Positions 24,437-32,180 of a stretch of DNA of 64,000 bases are shown here, one piece after another. The stretch is from a virus. The translations under genes were made by a program, and so were the position numbers. Positions within the stretch are counted from its first letter, which is position 1; every line of letters starts with the position of its first letter. The notes beneath the pieces are model-generated. The model searched no databases, was not told the origin of the DNA, and saw only the letters and a program-made list of their open reading frames with translations. The DNA lies in the IMG/VR virus record IMGVR_UViG_3300036860_000057, positions 1 through 64,000 of that record. One strand, 5' to 3'.

Positions 24437-24925
24437 TTAGTATTTGTTATGAAGGTGTTTCCAGACCTTTCCTAGTTTTATACGAGATATGGCAACTTCA
24501 CTTACATTGTATATCTTAGCTATTTTACTCTGCTTGATTTTATTGCTATTTAGTAATTTTATTATCTCTATTACTTGCTCTTCTGTTAATTTAGCACTAC
24601 CATGATTCTCTCCAATAGACTTAACAATCCTTCCTTTGGATTTACAGTCTTTCATATTGTCATCTTGTGTACCTAGTTTGAGGTGATTAGGATTAACACA
24701 AGAAGGATTATCACAGAGATGCATCACTAGTTTATTATCCGGTATGTCTCCATTTACTAACATCCACGACAATCTGTGTGCTCTGTATCTCTTGTGATCA
24801 ATAGCAATAATTCCATAATTATGATGATCTTTGTGCCCTAACCATTCCCAGCACTCACTATCTGATTTCTTGTTTATTTTGCTCCAAAAGTATTCAATTG
24901 GATTCATCTTTCCAAATTTGCTCAT
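24437..24925 (-). CDS. HNH homing endonuclease (HNH_3 type)
   Basis: A 162-residue protein with the HNH pattern CWEWLG, HRLSWMLVNGDIP, HLCDNPSCVNPNHLKLGT and DNMKDC, followed by a C-terminal helix-turn-helix (EEQVIEIIKLL, QSKIAKIYNVSEVAISRIK) for DNA recognition. The start at 24925 has AAGGA seven bases upstream. It is a free-standing mobile endonuclease of phage type, just upstream of the tRNA-like unit. Confidence 0.9.
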   Translation of the reverse strand: MSKFGKMNPIEYFWSKINKKSDSECWEWLGHKDHHNYGIIAIDHKRYRAHRLSWMLVNGDIPDNKLVMHLCDNPSCVNPNHLKLGTQDDNMKDCKSKGRIVKSIGENHGSAKLTEEQVIEIIKLLNSNKIKQSKIAKIYNVSEVAISRIKLGKVWKHLHNKY

Positions 24926-24944
24926 AATTTGTTCCTTCATTTAC

Positions 24945-25040
24945 ATGCACGTAGAAATATGCACGTCAGAATATGAGTATTGACTCAAGTGATTGATCTC
25001 TAGTGATCTTTTCTAGTGATTTTAGTCTCCCATACTATGG
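24945..25040 (-). repeat. Leader repeat block, copy C
   Basis: Two ATGCACGT copies (24945 and 24959) and, on the minus strand, CCATAGTATGG plus AAAATCACTAG, ATCACTAGAG and AATCACTTGA. It forms the leader of the HNH gene and partly matches the blocks at 23901 and 27480. Confidence 0.5.
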
Positions 25041-25204
25041 TTCGATAAGGACAGAGAAACGAAAAGTCCCCCAAAAAACACGCCAATAAGCATTGAAACA
25101 AACGTTTCGTCAATGGGCAATCCAGACCAATATCTTATTCCTGTTGATATAATCATCATCATGATAGTTATCAACGTTCCCCTACCAACCATTTTCCAGT
25201 TCAT
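25022..25204 (-). CDS. Small membrane protein
   Basis: A 60-residue protein with two predicted membrane helices (TLITIMMMIISTGI and MLIGVFFGGLFVSL). GAGGTGAGAT precedes the ATG. It lies downstream of the clamp gene and its terminator. Size would suit a small inner-membrane or holin-type protein, but nothing specific supports that. Confidence 0.6.
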   Translation of the reverse strand: MNWKMVGRGTLITIMMMIISTGIRYWSGLPIDETFVSMLIGVFFGGLFVSLSLSNHSMGD

Positions 25205-25229
25205 TATCTCACCTCACAACTAGAATAAT

Positions 25230-25255
25230 CCCTCTATAGGATGAACTATAGAGGG
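25230..25255 (-). terminator. Terminator after the clamp gene
   Basis: A perfect ten-pair stem CCCTCTATAG/CTATAGAGGG with a six-base loop, followed on the minus strand by ATTATTCT. Confidence 0.7.
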
Positions 25256-25269
25256 TGAATAGATTAGCA

Positions 25270-26397
25270 CTATAACATAGTAGGCATAATAATGTGCCAT
25301 GCAGCATACTCAGGTGTAAACTTGATCATGTATCCTATATTAGAAACATTCTTGAAATCAGCACGAATAGAATACCCATCGAACTTAGCAAGAGTTTCCA
25401 CCAATTGGCTGATCTTGTAGCCTGACTTGATCGACTCACCAATCACATAAGCATCGACTACGCTGTCTGTAGTACCCAGATCGCGACTAGTAGCACTCAC
25501 CCGAATGATCTGCTTATCCTTGTCAGACTCAAGTGATGTGAACTCAGAAAATACTTCAGAACGTTTTAGGACAATAGACAGACCATCAGGATCAACTCTC
25601 AGTGTATGCAGATCATTGGCAAAGAATATATGAGTGTAGTCAGGAAATTGGCCCTCTGTAAGATGCACGGCGAATTCAGCGTTTCCAGACACAATAAACA
25701 ACATTCCAGCATTGAAAATCAAGTCAATATCTTCCTCATACTTAATCTCATCAGCAAACAGTGACTTGAATTTCTCAATGGCTGATAGAGGCACGAGTCC
25801 CGATACTTTCCCATCGAATGATGGACTCCCAAACTCATATTCTCTGTGAGCCATGCGCTTAGTATCTGATGTTGTAACCTTGAGGGTGTTGGTATCATAC
25901 TCGAACCAGACACCACTCAGGGCAGGCAGAACATCATCCTTAGAGGCAGCATACAACACCTCATTCAAGAGCTTCAACAGCACAGCAGCATTGATCATAA
26001 TGCTAGGACTATCCTCAGCCTCATTATCTCTAGGCCAAGGAATTAAAGGGAATTCCTCACCGTCGATTCCCTTGAATGATGCTTTAGTCGCTCCGCAAAC
26101 AATATTCAATTCCATCGTTCTCTGTACTATGTCTAGCTCGACTCGCTCAGGGGAGAGACGATCTACGAACTTAGCGAACCTGGTATAGGGAACACAGATT
26201 GATCCGTCCTGATCGACTACTGCCCCAACACCTACACGCATATCAGTATCCAGATCAGAAGTCTCAAGATAAACACGCCCTGCATGAGTAGAAATTCTCA
26301 CTGATTCTAGTACAGGCAGTGTTGATTTCTTAGAGACTGTCTTACCAACACGCCTCAGACCATTGGTTAGATTGTCTTGCAACATTGATACTTTCAT
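25270..26397 (-). CDS. dnaN: DNA polymerase sliding clamp (beta subunit)
   Basis: A 375-residue protein of normal clamp length with three similar domains. The start (MKVSMLQDNLTNGLRRVGK), KSTLPVLESVRIST, TSDLDTDMRV and later LPALSGVWFEYD and TDSVVDAYVIG are typical of DnaN. It should encircle DNA and tether the polymerase. It is far from the polymerase operon and has its own terminator. A second, shorter clamp-like gene lies beside the polymerase (1631-2407). Confidence 0.88.
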   Translation of the reverse strand: MKVSMLQDNLTNGLRRVGKTVSKKSTLPVLESVRISTHAGRVYLETSDLDTDMRVGVGAVVDQDGSICVPYTRFAKFVDRLSPERVELDIVQRTMELNIVCGATKASFKGIDGEEFPLIPWPRDNEAEDSPSIMINAAVLLKLLNEVLYAASKDDVLPALSGVWFEYDTNTLKVTTSDTKRMAHREYEFGSPSFDGKVSGLVPLSAIEKFKSLFADEIKYEEDIDLIFNAGMLFIVSGNAEFAVHLTEGQFPDYTHIFFANDLHTLRVDPDGLSIVLKRSEVFSEFTSLESDKDKQIIRVSATSRDLGTTDSVVDAYVIGESIKSGYKISQLVETLAKFDGYSIRADFKNVSNIGYMIKFTPEYAAWHIIMPTML

Positions 26398-26432
26398 TAT
26401 GTTTATCCTTTTATTGTAACAGGCACGTCGAA

Positions 26433-26801
26433 TTAGATGTTACGTCTAAATGAGAATTGTGCAAGTGGTTTCCATGATTCCTTTTGTCTCCAATAGGCAA
26501 ATGTAGGAATCAATTTCTTATCCTCTACTAGATGACCAATGCGATCCAGTGTGCTGTTGCTAGCCGTACGCATCTTACCGATCATTAACTGAGGATCACG
26601 AGAAAACATTACTTGTGTCTCCCCTGTATTGAGAGTCACTACCAAGACTCTATATACTTGATTAACTGGTCCCTCATAAGCATCAGGCAACATAGCATAG
26701 CACGCTGAGCAATATCCATCTCCAGCGTCATTCTCCTCTGTAATTTCATTGGCACATACACGGCAAACAGGCACGTCAAATTCTTCATTCTCTTGTATCA
26801 T
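26433..26801 (-). CDS. Zinc-ribbon hypothetical protein
   Basis: A 122-residue protein with CRVC at about residue 13 and CSAC near 32, a four-Cys zinc ribbon, followed by a beta-rich domain ending in basic residues (FSFRRNI). Not recognised. A GGCACGTC copy of the leader motif lies both inside and just after the gene. Confidence 0.65.
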   Translation of the reverse strand: MIQENEEFDVPVCRVCANEITEENDAGDGYCSACYAMLPDAYEGPVNQVYRVLVVTLNTGETQVMFSRDPQLMIGKMRTASNSTLDRIGHLVEDKKLIPTFAYWRQKESWKPLAQFSFRRNI

Positions 26802-26842
26802 GATAGATATTCCTCTCTGTGTGATTATTAATAGCCTAATTC

Positions 26843-26870
26843 GAGTATCCTACAACTAAGTAAGATACTC
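26843..26870 (-). terminator. Likely terminator after the DUF7249-like gene
   Basis: Seven-pair stem GAGTATC/GATACTC with a 14-base loop, ten bases after the stop at 26880, with a T-rich region beyond. Confidence 0.45.
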
Positions 26871-26879
26871 TAGGTTAAG

Positions 26880-27380
26880 CTATAAAGTGTTTTCGTCCCA
26901 TCCAATAATGATATGTTTCAATCCAATTTCATTAGCTTCTGATACAATTTTATTGAATTGATCCCAGAATGAATCACCAATCACAATAAAACTCTCAATC
27001 AAGTTATCAGGCTCAACAGTGAGCCATTTACCTTTGTTCACAAACATATTGTATTCATATACCACATTTGGATCAATCTTGGTTGGGCCGGGATTATCTA
27101 ATCGATATTCTTCGATCCAATGCTCTGCAATCTCATCAAAGTTAACCTCAGAGATCGCAGCATTGATCAGATCAGAGAACATATTAGCTTGACCGCCCAG
27201 TGGGTTATCTTCCTCTATGTATTCCTTCAGAGCATCAGCCAGATCATACACGGCGTAATCAGAGTATGGATCAGAGATCATATCTCGAACCATATCATAG
27301 CTATCTTGCTCATTGGATAACCACAGACTGACTAACCATGTCTCATGGTTGTACCATCCGTTGTATTCTTTGTGTTCCAT
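26880..27380 (-). CDS. DUF7249-like phage protein
   Basis: A 166-residue acidic protein with the N-terminal signature YNGWYNHETWLVSLWLSN, which I know from uncharacterised phage and plasmid proteins (I believe DUF7249). ATG at 27380 follows AAGGAGTCAAACG; a longer frame to 27407 lacks a binding site. No enzymatic motif. It is behind the promoter at 27421-27449. Confidence 0.7.
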   Translation of the reverse strand: MEHKEYNGWYNHETWLVSLWLSNEQDSYDMVRDMISDPYSDYAVYDLADALKEYIEEDNPLGGQANMFSDLINAAISEVNFDEIAEHWIEEYRLDNPGPTKIDPNVVYEYNMFVNKGKWLTVEPDNLIESFIVIGDSFWDQFNKIVSEANEIGLKHIIIGWDENTL

Positions 27381-27420
27381 CGTTTGACTCCTTGTCAAAA
27401 TATGCACGTCTCTATTTATA

Positions 27421-27449
27421 ATTATATTCCTAGTTTATAACTAGGTCAA
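27421..27449 (-). promoter_or_regulatory. Promoter with palindromic spacer
   Basis: On the minus strand TTGACC and TATAAT are 17 bases apart. CTAGTTATAAACTAG, an inverted repeat overlapping the spacer, is a good candidate operator. Confidence 0.75.
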
Positions 27450-27479
27450 TACTTCATTACGATATGGTAATTAGAAATA

Positions 27480-27596
27480 CATGCACGTCTAAAACATGCA
27501 CGGAGAAATATCAGTATTGAATCTCTGCACTATGATTCTCTGATTCTTCCAACCTAGTGATTTAGTTCTACTTACTATGATTTCAGATTGTCCTAT
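27480..27596 (-). repeat. Leader repeat block, copy B
   Basis: Minus-strand ATCATAGTAAG, AAATCACTAGGTTGG and AATCAGAGAATCATAG closely follow copy A (23901-23998), plus two ATGCACG motifs at 27481 and 27495 and TAATTACCATATCG. It lies between two small genes. Confidence 0.55.
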
Positions 27597-27609
27597 TCTC
27601 TGCTCGACT

Positions 27610-27846
27610 CTAGTAGTGACCTAGTGTCAATTCAGCGCGTATCTGATTGAACCTATGTACAGATGAACGATAGGATCGACCTAAACGATCCTTATTGCTT
27701 CGAGATACGAAACTAAAGATAGCTAGTTTCCTAATCTCAGGATCAATGTTTTCTGATATACACTGGAAACGTATAAACCCTATGCCCAGTTTCCAATTAG
27801 CTCGAACTATATGGTAGGCTCGTTTATACTGCTGCTTAGTTGTCAT
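27610..27846 (-). CDS. Small basic hypothetical protein
   Basis: A 78-residue very basic protein (MTTKQQYKRAYHIVRANWK; SRSNKDRLGRSYRSSVHRF). GAGAGGATAATTATC precedes the ATG. Probably nucleic-acid binding by charge; not recognised. Confidence 0.6.
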   Translation of the reverse strand: MTTKQQYKRAYHIVRANWKLGIGFIRFQCISENIDPEIRKLAIFSFVSRSNKDRLGRSYRSSVHRFNQIRAELTLGHY

Positions 27847-27890
27847 GATAATTATCCTCTCACAATTGATTGATCATACTCTAATAGCAG

Positions 27891-27954
27891 AGCGCTAGAC
27901 TGCGCACAATGTCGCTAATTCTAGCGCTATGGTGATTAAGGTAGGATGCTACCT
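27891..27954 (-). terminator. Double hairpin after the 28-kb gene pair
   Basis: Nine-pair stem AGCGCTAGA/TCTAGCGCT (27891-27928) and six-pair AGGTAG-GATG-CTACCT (27939-27954), just after the stop at 27981 on the minus strand. Confidence 0.5.
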
Positions 27955-27980
27955 AGATCGCGGATTAGACGATTCTAGGG

Positions 27981-28577
27981 CTATTGTATCTTGTCTACTG
28001 ATTTATAGGTGTATGGCACACTTCCCACATAACCATAGACTGATCCATATTCACCCTCCAGTTCCTCAACAAATAACCCACCATATGCTGATAGGTCTTT
28101 GCCGATTGACTCCCCAATGGCTGTAATCTCTTGGCTATCAGTAATGAGAGTTAATCTAGGATCAATATCTTCTATTGTCTGGAACACATCAAAGTGAAAT
28201 CTCTTTATGTCCCACACGTTGACAAATCCCTGATCGCTTTCATATAAATAGACCGATCTGATTGACTCGTCTATCAATTCTGGAAACAGAACGTAATCAA
28301 CTAGATCAACATCATAGCGCCACACCATAGGCAAATCAGATGCATCTGCTAGATCATCACTGTCTAGTCCAAACTCGCCAGCATAGGCTAGTTCAGCCTC
28401 TGATGTTGCGTCAAAGTCTGGTGGATCACCCCATAGTTGGAGATTATCCCACATATAGGGAACGTATCGGGGATTAGATTCAAACTTCCCTAGGTTACTT
28501 ACTCTAATCTGATAATCCTCAAGATCGTACATATCAGATTCTAATAGATCATTCTCATCATAGAACTTGTTAATCAT
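27981..28577 (-). CDS. Acidic hypothetical protein
   Basis: A 198-residue strongly acidic protein, overlapping the next upstream gene by eight bases. AGAGGAGTCAGATA precedes the ATG. The many Asp/Glu residues and small size could suit a DNA-mimic protein such as anti-restriction factors, but I see no family signature. Not recognised. Confidence 0.65.
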   Translation of the reverse strand: MINKFYDENDLLESDMYDLEDYQIRVSNLGKFESNPRYVPYMWDNLQLWGDPPDFDATSEAELAYAGEFGLDSDDLADASDLPMVWRYDVDLVDYVLFPELIDESIRSVYLYESDQGFVNVWDIKRFHFDVFQTIEDIDPRLTLITDSQEITAIGESIGKDLSAYGGLFVEELEGEYGSVYGYVGSVPYTYKSVDKIQ

Positions 28578-29160
28578 TATCTGACTCCTCTAATAGTCCT
28601 AGACTTTCGCAAGCATCGCGAATATCTGACGAGTCAAAATACCCATCTTCAGAATACTTGTTATTATCGCCTAACCACGACCATACTTTACTGACATTCT
28701 CATCTAAGTTATCAATACTCAAATAACGTAATTCTTGATAGATACAATCACCCTCAGATTCATATTCTTTATTACTCCAGTGATCCTCATCTGCTACCGG
28801 ATATAGATTCAATTTGTCTAACCAACCTTTGATAGCTACAGCCGCAGCAGTAGGTAGACCACACTCATTGATCATACGGATCATAAGATTCTCAGTAGGC
28901 GTAAACCAGGATGAGAATCGCTCGATTGTGGTATCATCCGAGAAACGTTCGATCATATCTTCAGAGATAACTTCCCAGTTTGAATCCTCAAGTAAGTTAG
29001 ATACGTTAGGAGCATAGCTATACATGATTGCCCATGTATCCCCGATAGGTGTATCCCCATGATAGCCAAATCCACCCATAGATCGCCGTGAGATTTCACG
29101 AGGATCACTAGCATGGATATGCTTGGAACAATAGTCTAATAACTCGATGTCATAAATCAT
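28570..29160 (-). CDS. Acidic hypothetical protein
   Basis: A 196-residue strongly acidic protein, paired with the one downstream. AAAGGAGTCAAATC precedes the ATG. Contains ISRRSMGGFGYHGD and helical acidic segments ending ESDND. DNA mimicry is possible by charge only. Not recognised. Confidence 0.65.
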   Translation of the reverse strand: MIYDIELLDYCSKHIHASDPREISRRSMGGFGYHGDTPIGDTWAIMYSYAPNVSNLLEDSNWEVISEDMIERFSDDTTIERFSSWFTPTENLMIRMINECGLPTAAAVAIKGWLDKLNLYPVADEDHWSNKEYESEGDCIYQELRYLSIDNLDENVSKVWSWLGDNNKYSEDGYFDSSDIRDACESLGLLEESDND

Positions 29161-29172
29161 GATTTGACTCCT

Positions 29173-29367
29173 TTATAAATAGAATGGTTTATCTTTGATA
29201 TAGCTAACACACTTCTTAGTATCTTTGCATGGGGCAGCATAGATAGGAAAGTGCAAGGCAACATAGATCGCCATATGCTGATCAATGCTGGCGATCATAC
29301 TATCAACATCTGAGCTATCCGATAGATGAGATAACTCATTATCAAACTGCAGTAGAATACTAGTCAT
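29173..29367 (-). CDS. Small hypothetical protein
   Basis: A 64-residue protein with AAGGATCAATC before the ATG. Contains a Cys pair around residues 48-54 (CKDTKKC). Not recognised. Its leader has competing hairpins. Confidence 0.55.
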   Translation of the reverse strand: MTSILLQFDNELSHLSDSSDVDSMIASIDQHMAIYVALHFPIYAAPCKDTKKCVSYIKDKPFYL

Positions 29368-29382
29368 AGATTGATCCTTAAT

Positions 29383-29480
29383 GCGTCGTGTGAGACGCTA
29401 CAACAGCCCTAGATTTGATGATACAACAAATCCCCTAGACTAGCCTTGCACTAGTCAGCCGCGTCTAACGGATAGGGGAT
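29383..29480 (-). promoter_or_regulatory. Leader/terminator region with competing hairpins
   Basis: ATCCCCTA (29430-29437) pairs with TAGGGGAT (29473-29480), enclosing GACTAG/CTAGTC. GCGTC/GACGC (29383-29398) forms a second hairpin beside the binding site. AGACGC within the first can instead pair with GCGTCT of the second, a possible attenuator-like switch. Confidence 0.45.
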
Positions 29481-29487
29481 ATGATAG

Positions 29488-30114
29488 TTATTTTTTACCG
29501 TTACTTGTGAAGTGTTTGACTGTCCAGTCTACCATGTTATCAAATGGGTGACCCTTGCTATTCCACTTGGCTACAGTAGACTCCAGCCATTTGCACTCCT
29601 CATCATTAAGCATCCGATTCAGTTTGTCAGAATCACTCATTACGTTTCGTACTTGAATCCAATCGATCTTACCTGAGACGAACGATCCATTATCCTTTGA
29701 TTTGTTACCGTTAGACTTAGCCTTGCTATTCTCACCCTTTGGGGAATTCACATGCTTAGTCTTGCCGAGTACACTGCCCATCACATCATAGGCAATCTCA
29801 CGGATAGAATTATCAGGAACGATCTCAATATCAATTGGTGTATGCCCATTGGCTAAACCTTGAGACACTAGGTCAATGTTTCCTTCACTGTCCATCACAG
29901 GGACCAAATCCTTAGCGCCCTTAGTGAATCCGGGCAGCATCCCGATAGCGAGGTCATCATTGATCCGCTTAGTCTTGATCTTGCCATAGCGCAATTCGAT
30001 ATTCTCTGTTTCCAACTGGCGTACATACTTCTCAATATCGTCAGCATATGCTTCCCATTCTCTAACATATCCGGGAAACATAAAGTGAACTAACTTAACT
30101 GTGAATGTGTTCAT
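29488..30114 (-). CDS. Hypothetical protein
   Basis: A 208-residue protein, MNTFTVKLVHFMFPGYV at its start, with a coiled-coil-like stretch (VRQLETENIELRYGK), a Lys/Asn/Ser linker (GENSKAKSNGNKSKDNG) and a helical C-terminus. ATG at 30114 has GGAG nine bases upstream. Not recognised; a two-domain DNA- or protein-binding factor is plausible. Confidence 0.65.
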   Translation of the reverse strand: MNTFTVKLVHFMFPGYVREWEAYADDIEKYVRQLETENIELRYGKIKTKRINDDLAIGMLPGFTKGAKDLVPVMDSEGNIDLVSQGLANGHTPIDIEIVPDNSIREIAYDVMGSVLGKTKHVNSPKGENSKAKSNGNKSKDNGSFVSGKIDWIQVRNVMSDSDKLNRMLNDEECKWLESTVAKWNSKGHPFDNMVDWTVKHFTSNGKK

Positions 30115-30159
30115 GATATTTTTCTCCATATATCTCTAATTAGAATTCTAGCACGATAC

Positions 30160-30184
30160 TCTATAGGATGCAAGACCCTATAGA
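30160..30184 (-). terminator. Terminator hairpin
   Basis: Eight-pair stem TCTATAGG/CCTATAGA with a nine-base loop overlapping the stop at 30178. Confidence 0.55.
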
Positions 30185-30420
30185 ACGACCTTACGTAGTC
30201 TCAACGTTTCCCACTGTGACCACGTTCCATTGTTCTGCATATGGCGCACCACAACATACTTACGATAGTCTACTGTGATAAGACCATACTGCAAGCCAAT
30301 CGATGATCCTACACTGGCGATAGACTTTACCGCACGATAGACAACGTATCTAGTGGGGACTACTGATGCGGCATTGTAGTCCATTGTGACGGGCGATTTG
30401 ACGTTATGCTTAATGACCAT
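30178..30420 (-). CDS. Small basic hypothetical protein
   Basis: An 80-residue basic, beta-rich protein, MVIKHNVKSPVTMDYN at its start. ATG at 30420 follows AGGAGTCAGATC and overlaps the end of the peptidase-like gene. A longer frame to 30504 is ignored for lack of a binding site. Not recognised. Confidence 0.6.
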   Translation of the reverse strand: MVIKHNVKSPVTMDYNAASVVPTRYVVYRAVKSIASVGSSIGLQYGLITVDYRKYVVVRHMQNNGTWSQWETLRLRKVVL

Positions 30421-30898
30421 GATCTGACTCCTGTTTAGGTACTGACTTATAAAAGTATCCATAGACACATCGAGTCCCACCCCGTGTGCAATCATAGGTA
30501 TCATTCAATACCCCATCTATGACTGCTGCGGAATGCTTAGACACATTGACAACTAACCTACCCATAGGCAATTCACCGTCTCGAAGGTGTACAGTACATC
30601 CTTTGCCTATTTGCATAGTTGATACCCATGTCCAGCCAATCGACTCCATATAACGGCGGATAGTTGGCTTGTAGACTCCCGTTCTGGCGTTAGACTTGCC
30701 TTGCTTGTTCTTACTCTTGTGTTCTGTCTTAGCAAGGTTATTAATAGCCTTGTAGACTGTTTTGTAGTTTTGTTCGGTAGCTATTGCAATTGCTCTTACT
30801 ACACAATCTGCGGCTTGTCCTTTATAACCTGCTGCGGATCGCCCACCGTCATTATAATGAAAGGCCATTCCTACTACTGGGGGAAGGCTTGCTGTCAT
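30410..30898 (-). CDS. Papain-like cysteine peptidase-type phage protein
   Basis: A 162-residue protein. FHYNDGGRSAAGYKG, then DCVVRAIAIAT with a Cys in the helix start, later SKHSAAVIDG with His and NDTYD with Asp, give the order Cys-His-Asp of papain-like folds. I recognise this as a common uncharacterised phage family. AAGGAGTCAATC precedes the ATG. A protease, deamidase or transferase activity against a host target is possible, none proven. Confidence 0.65.
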   Translation of the reverse strand: MTASLPPVVGMAFHYNDGGRSAAGYKGQAADCVVRAIAIATEQNYKTVYKAINNLAKTEHKSKNKQGKSNARTGVYKPTIRRYMESIGWTWVSTMQIGKGCTVHLRDGELPMGRLVVNVSKHSAAVIDGVLNDTYDCTRGGTRCVYGYFYKSVPKQESDHGH

Positions 30899-30937
30899 GA
30901 TTGACTCCTTGAGTGTGATTAGATTTGTGCTCTCATG

Positions 30938-30969
30938 AATACTCGTTAAGCCCTACCCTAACGAGTATT
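30938..30969 (-). terminator. Terminator hairpin
   Basis: A perfect 11-pair stem AATACTCGTTA/TAACGAGTATT with a ten-base loop, between two small genes. Confidence 0.7.
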
Positions 30970-30986
30970 AGATCAGAGTACAAAAC

Positions 30987-31307
30987 TTACTGAGCGTTGT
31001 AGTAGTTACGATATAGCTCCATGCCCACAATGTAACCTTGTCCTGTCCATTGGATCACTGTTTCAGGGAAAGGCTTACCCATATCATACTCTATGCCTCG
31101 AACCGCATAGTGCTTAGTCCCTACTAGTGAGAGGCTAATAGTACGATAACGAGTAATCCCGTTCACTTGCCAATTATCCTGACAAGTTACACTGTCTGAG
31201 AATTGATCTACTGTATAGCTCATGTCCTCATATAATGTAACGAGTCGCCCTGGTTGACAATCTGAAGCATGAAACCCTATCAACAACGCGAGTAGTAATG
31301 CTGTCAT
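30987..31307 (-). CDS. Small probably secreted protein
   Basis: A 106-residue protein with a short signal-like start (MTALLLALLIGFHASDC), two Cys and a beta-rich body. AAAGGAGTCACAC precedes the ATG. It is probably exported or lipid-anchored at Cys17. Not recognised. Confidence 0.6.
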   Translation of the reverse strand: MTALLLALLIGFHASDCQPGRLVTLYEDMSYTVDQFSDSVTCQDNWQVNGITRYRTISLSLVGTKHYAVRGIEYDMGKPFPETVIQWTGQGYIVGMELYRNYYNAQ

Positions 31308-31356
31308 GTGTGACTCCTTTAAGTCTGGACTCTTCAGTGTAGCTAGTTAGCTACAG

Positions 31357-31375
31357 ACTGGGGACAAGCCCCAGT
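31357..31375 (-). terminator. Terminator with conserved flank
   Basis: Stem ACTGGGG/CCCCAGT, loop five, directly after the flank CTATAGGACGAAACT on the minus strand, which recurs at 31611-31640. Confidence 0.65.
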
Positions 31376-31381
31376 TTCGTC

Positions 31382-31564
31382 CTATAGCTCCCATCGGGGA
31401 GCATCACCTCGGCGCATCATCTCATCATTGACTAGTTCTAATTCCTTGCGTATCTGATCCTGGTATTCCTCAGTCTGATACAGATCAGGATCATCAAGAA
31501 TAATCAGTAAGTCTAGACGCTTCCAAGAGATTTGTTCGTCGTCTAACTTCTGTAGACTTCTCAT
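31382..31564 (-). CDS. Small acidic helical protein
   Basis: A 60-residue protein, MRSLQKLDDEQISWKRLDL at its start, mostly helical. ATG at 31564 follows AAGGAGTCACATA. Not recognised. Confidence 0.6.
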   Translation of the reverse strand: MRSLQKLDDEQISWKRLDLLIILDDPDLYQTEEYQDQIRKELELVNDEMMRRGDAPRWEL

Positions 31565-31610
31565 TATGTGACTCCTTGTTAGGCTCATCAGTACAGGCTA
31601 TTACCTGTAG

Positions 31611-31631
31611 ACTAGGGAAAGTATCCCTAGT
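31611..31631 (-). terminator. Terminator with conserved flank
   Basis: Perfect eight-pair stem ACTAGGGA/TCCCTAGT, loop five, preceded on the minus strand by the same CTATAGGACGAAACT flank as the hairpin at 31357. Confidence 0.65.
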
Positions 31632-31637
31632 TTCGTC

Positions 31638-31901
31638 CTATAGACCAAATCCGTTATCAATAAAGAAACGAGTAAACCCTATTTCAACAATTCCCCATAC
31701 AGTGGTCTTGATTAGACCCTCGTTGTTATTAAGAAAATATTGCTTACCCCAGTAAGGATCAATCTTGATTTGAATAACCGTGAAAGTGTGATTTTTCTGC
31801 ATATGGAATAACGTACCGTCAATCCTGACAACATCCCCTACTGACAACATAGGATCAGGATTAGTTTTAACTGGAACTAGAGGCATACGAAACTTAAGCA
31901 T
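31638..31901 (-). CDS. Small beta-rich hypothetical protein
   Basis: An 87-residue protein, MLKFRMPLVPVKTNPD at its start, with the strand pattern of a small SH3-like barrel (VGDVVRIDGTLFHM, FTVIQIKIDPYWG). ATG at 31901 follows AAGGAGTCTACCA; the longer frame to 31985 is rejected. Not recognised. Confidence 0.6.
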   Translation of the reverse strand: MLKFRMPLVPVKTNPDPMLSVGDVVRIDGTLFHMQKNHTFTVIQIKIDPYWGKQYFLNNNEGLIKTTVWGIVEIGFTRFFIDNGFGL

Positions 31902-31912
31902 TGGTAGACTCC

Positions 31913-32128
31913 TTATTTCACGAAAGTATAAATAGGGCGATTGTACTGTGCTGCTAATTTCATTAACTCTACTGCTACCGCCCATTCACAATTGTACTTA
32001 TTGCATATTGTTTCCACTACTGCTATCTGCTGAGGCGTTCCGCTTAGTCGCATCTTAGACTCTAGTGAATTAGAGTAAGAGGCTGTAAGTAGGTCGTCTG
32101 GGTTGTACTGGCTGATTACTGTGTTCAT
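31913..32128 (-). CDS. Small hypothetical protein, first gene of the minus array
   Basis: A 71-residue protein with a possible helix-turn-helix-like stretch (TPQQIAVVETICNKYNCEWAVAVELMK, quoted in parts: TPQQIAVVETICNK and CEWAVAVELMK). The promoter at 32181-32209 lies about 50 bases upstream. Binding site weak. Not recognised. Confidence 0.55.
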   Translation of the reverse strand: MNTVISQYNPDDLLTASYSNSLESKMRLSGTPQQIAVVETICNKYNCEWAVAVELMKLAAQYNRPIYTFVK

Positions 32129-32180
32129 CTGATTAGCTCTATGTTGTGTGTGTGTTTGCTTAATCTCGAACTATGACAAC

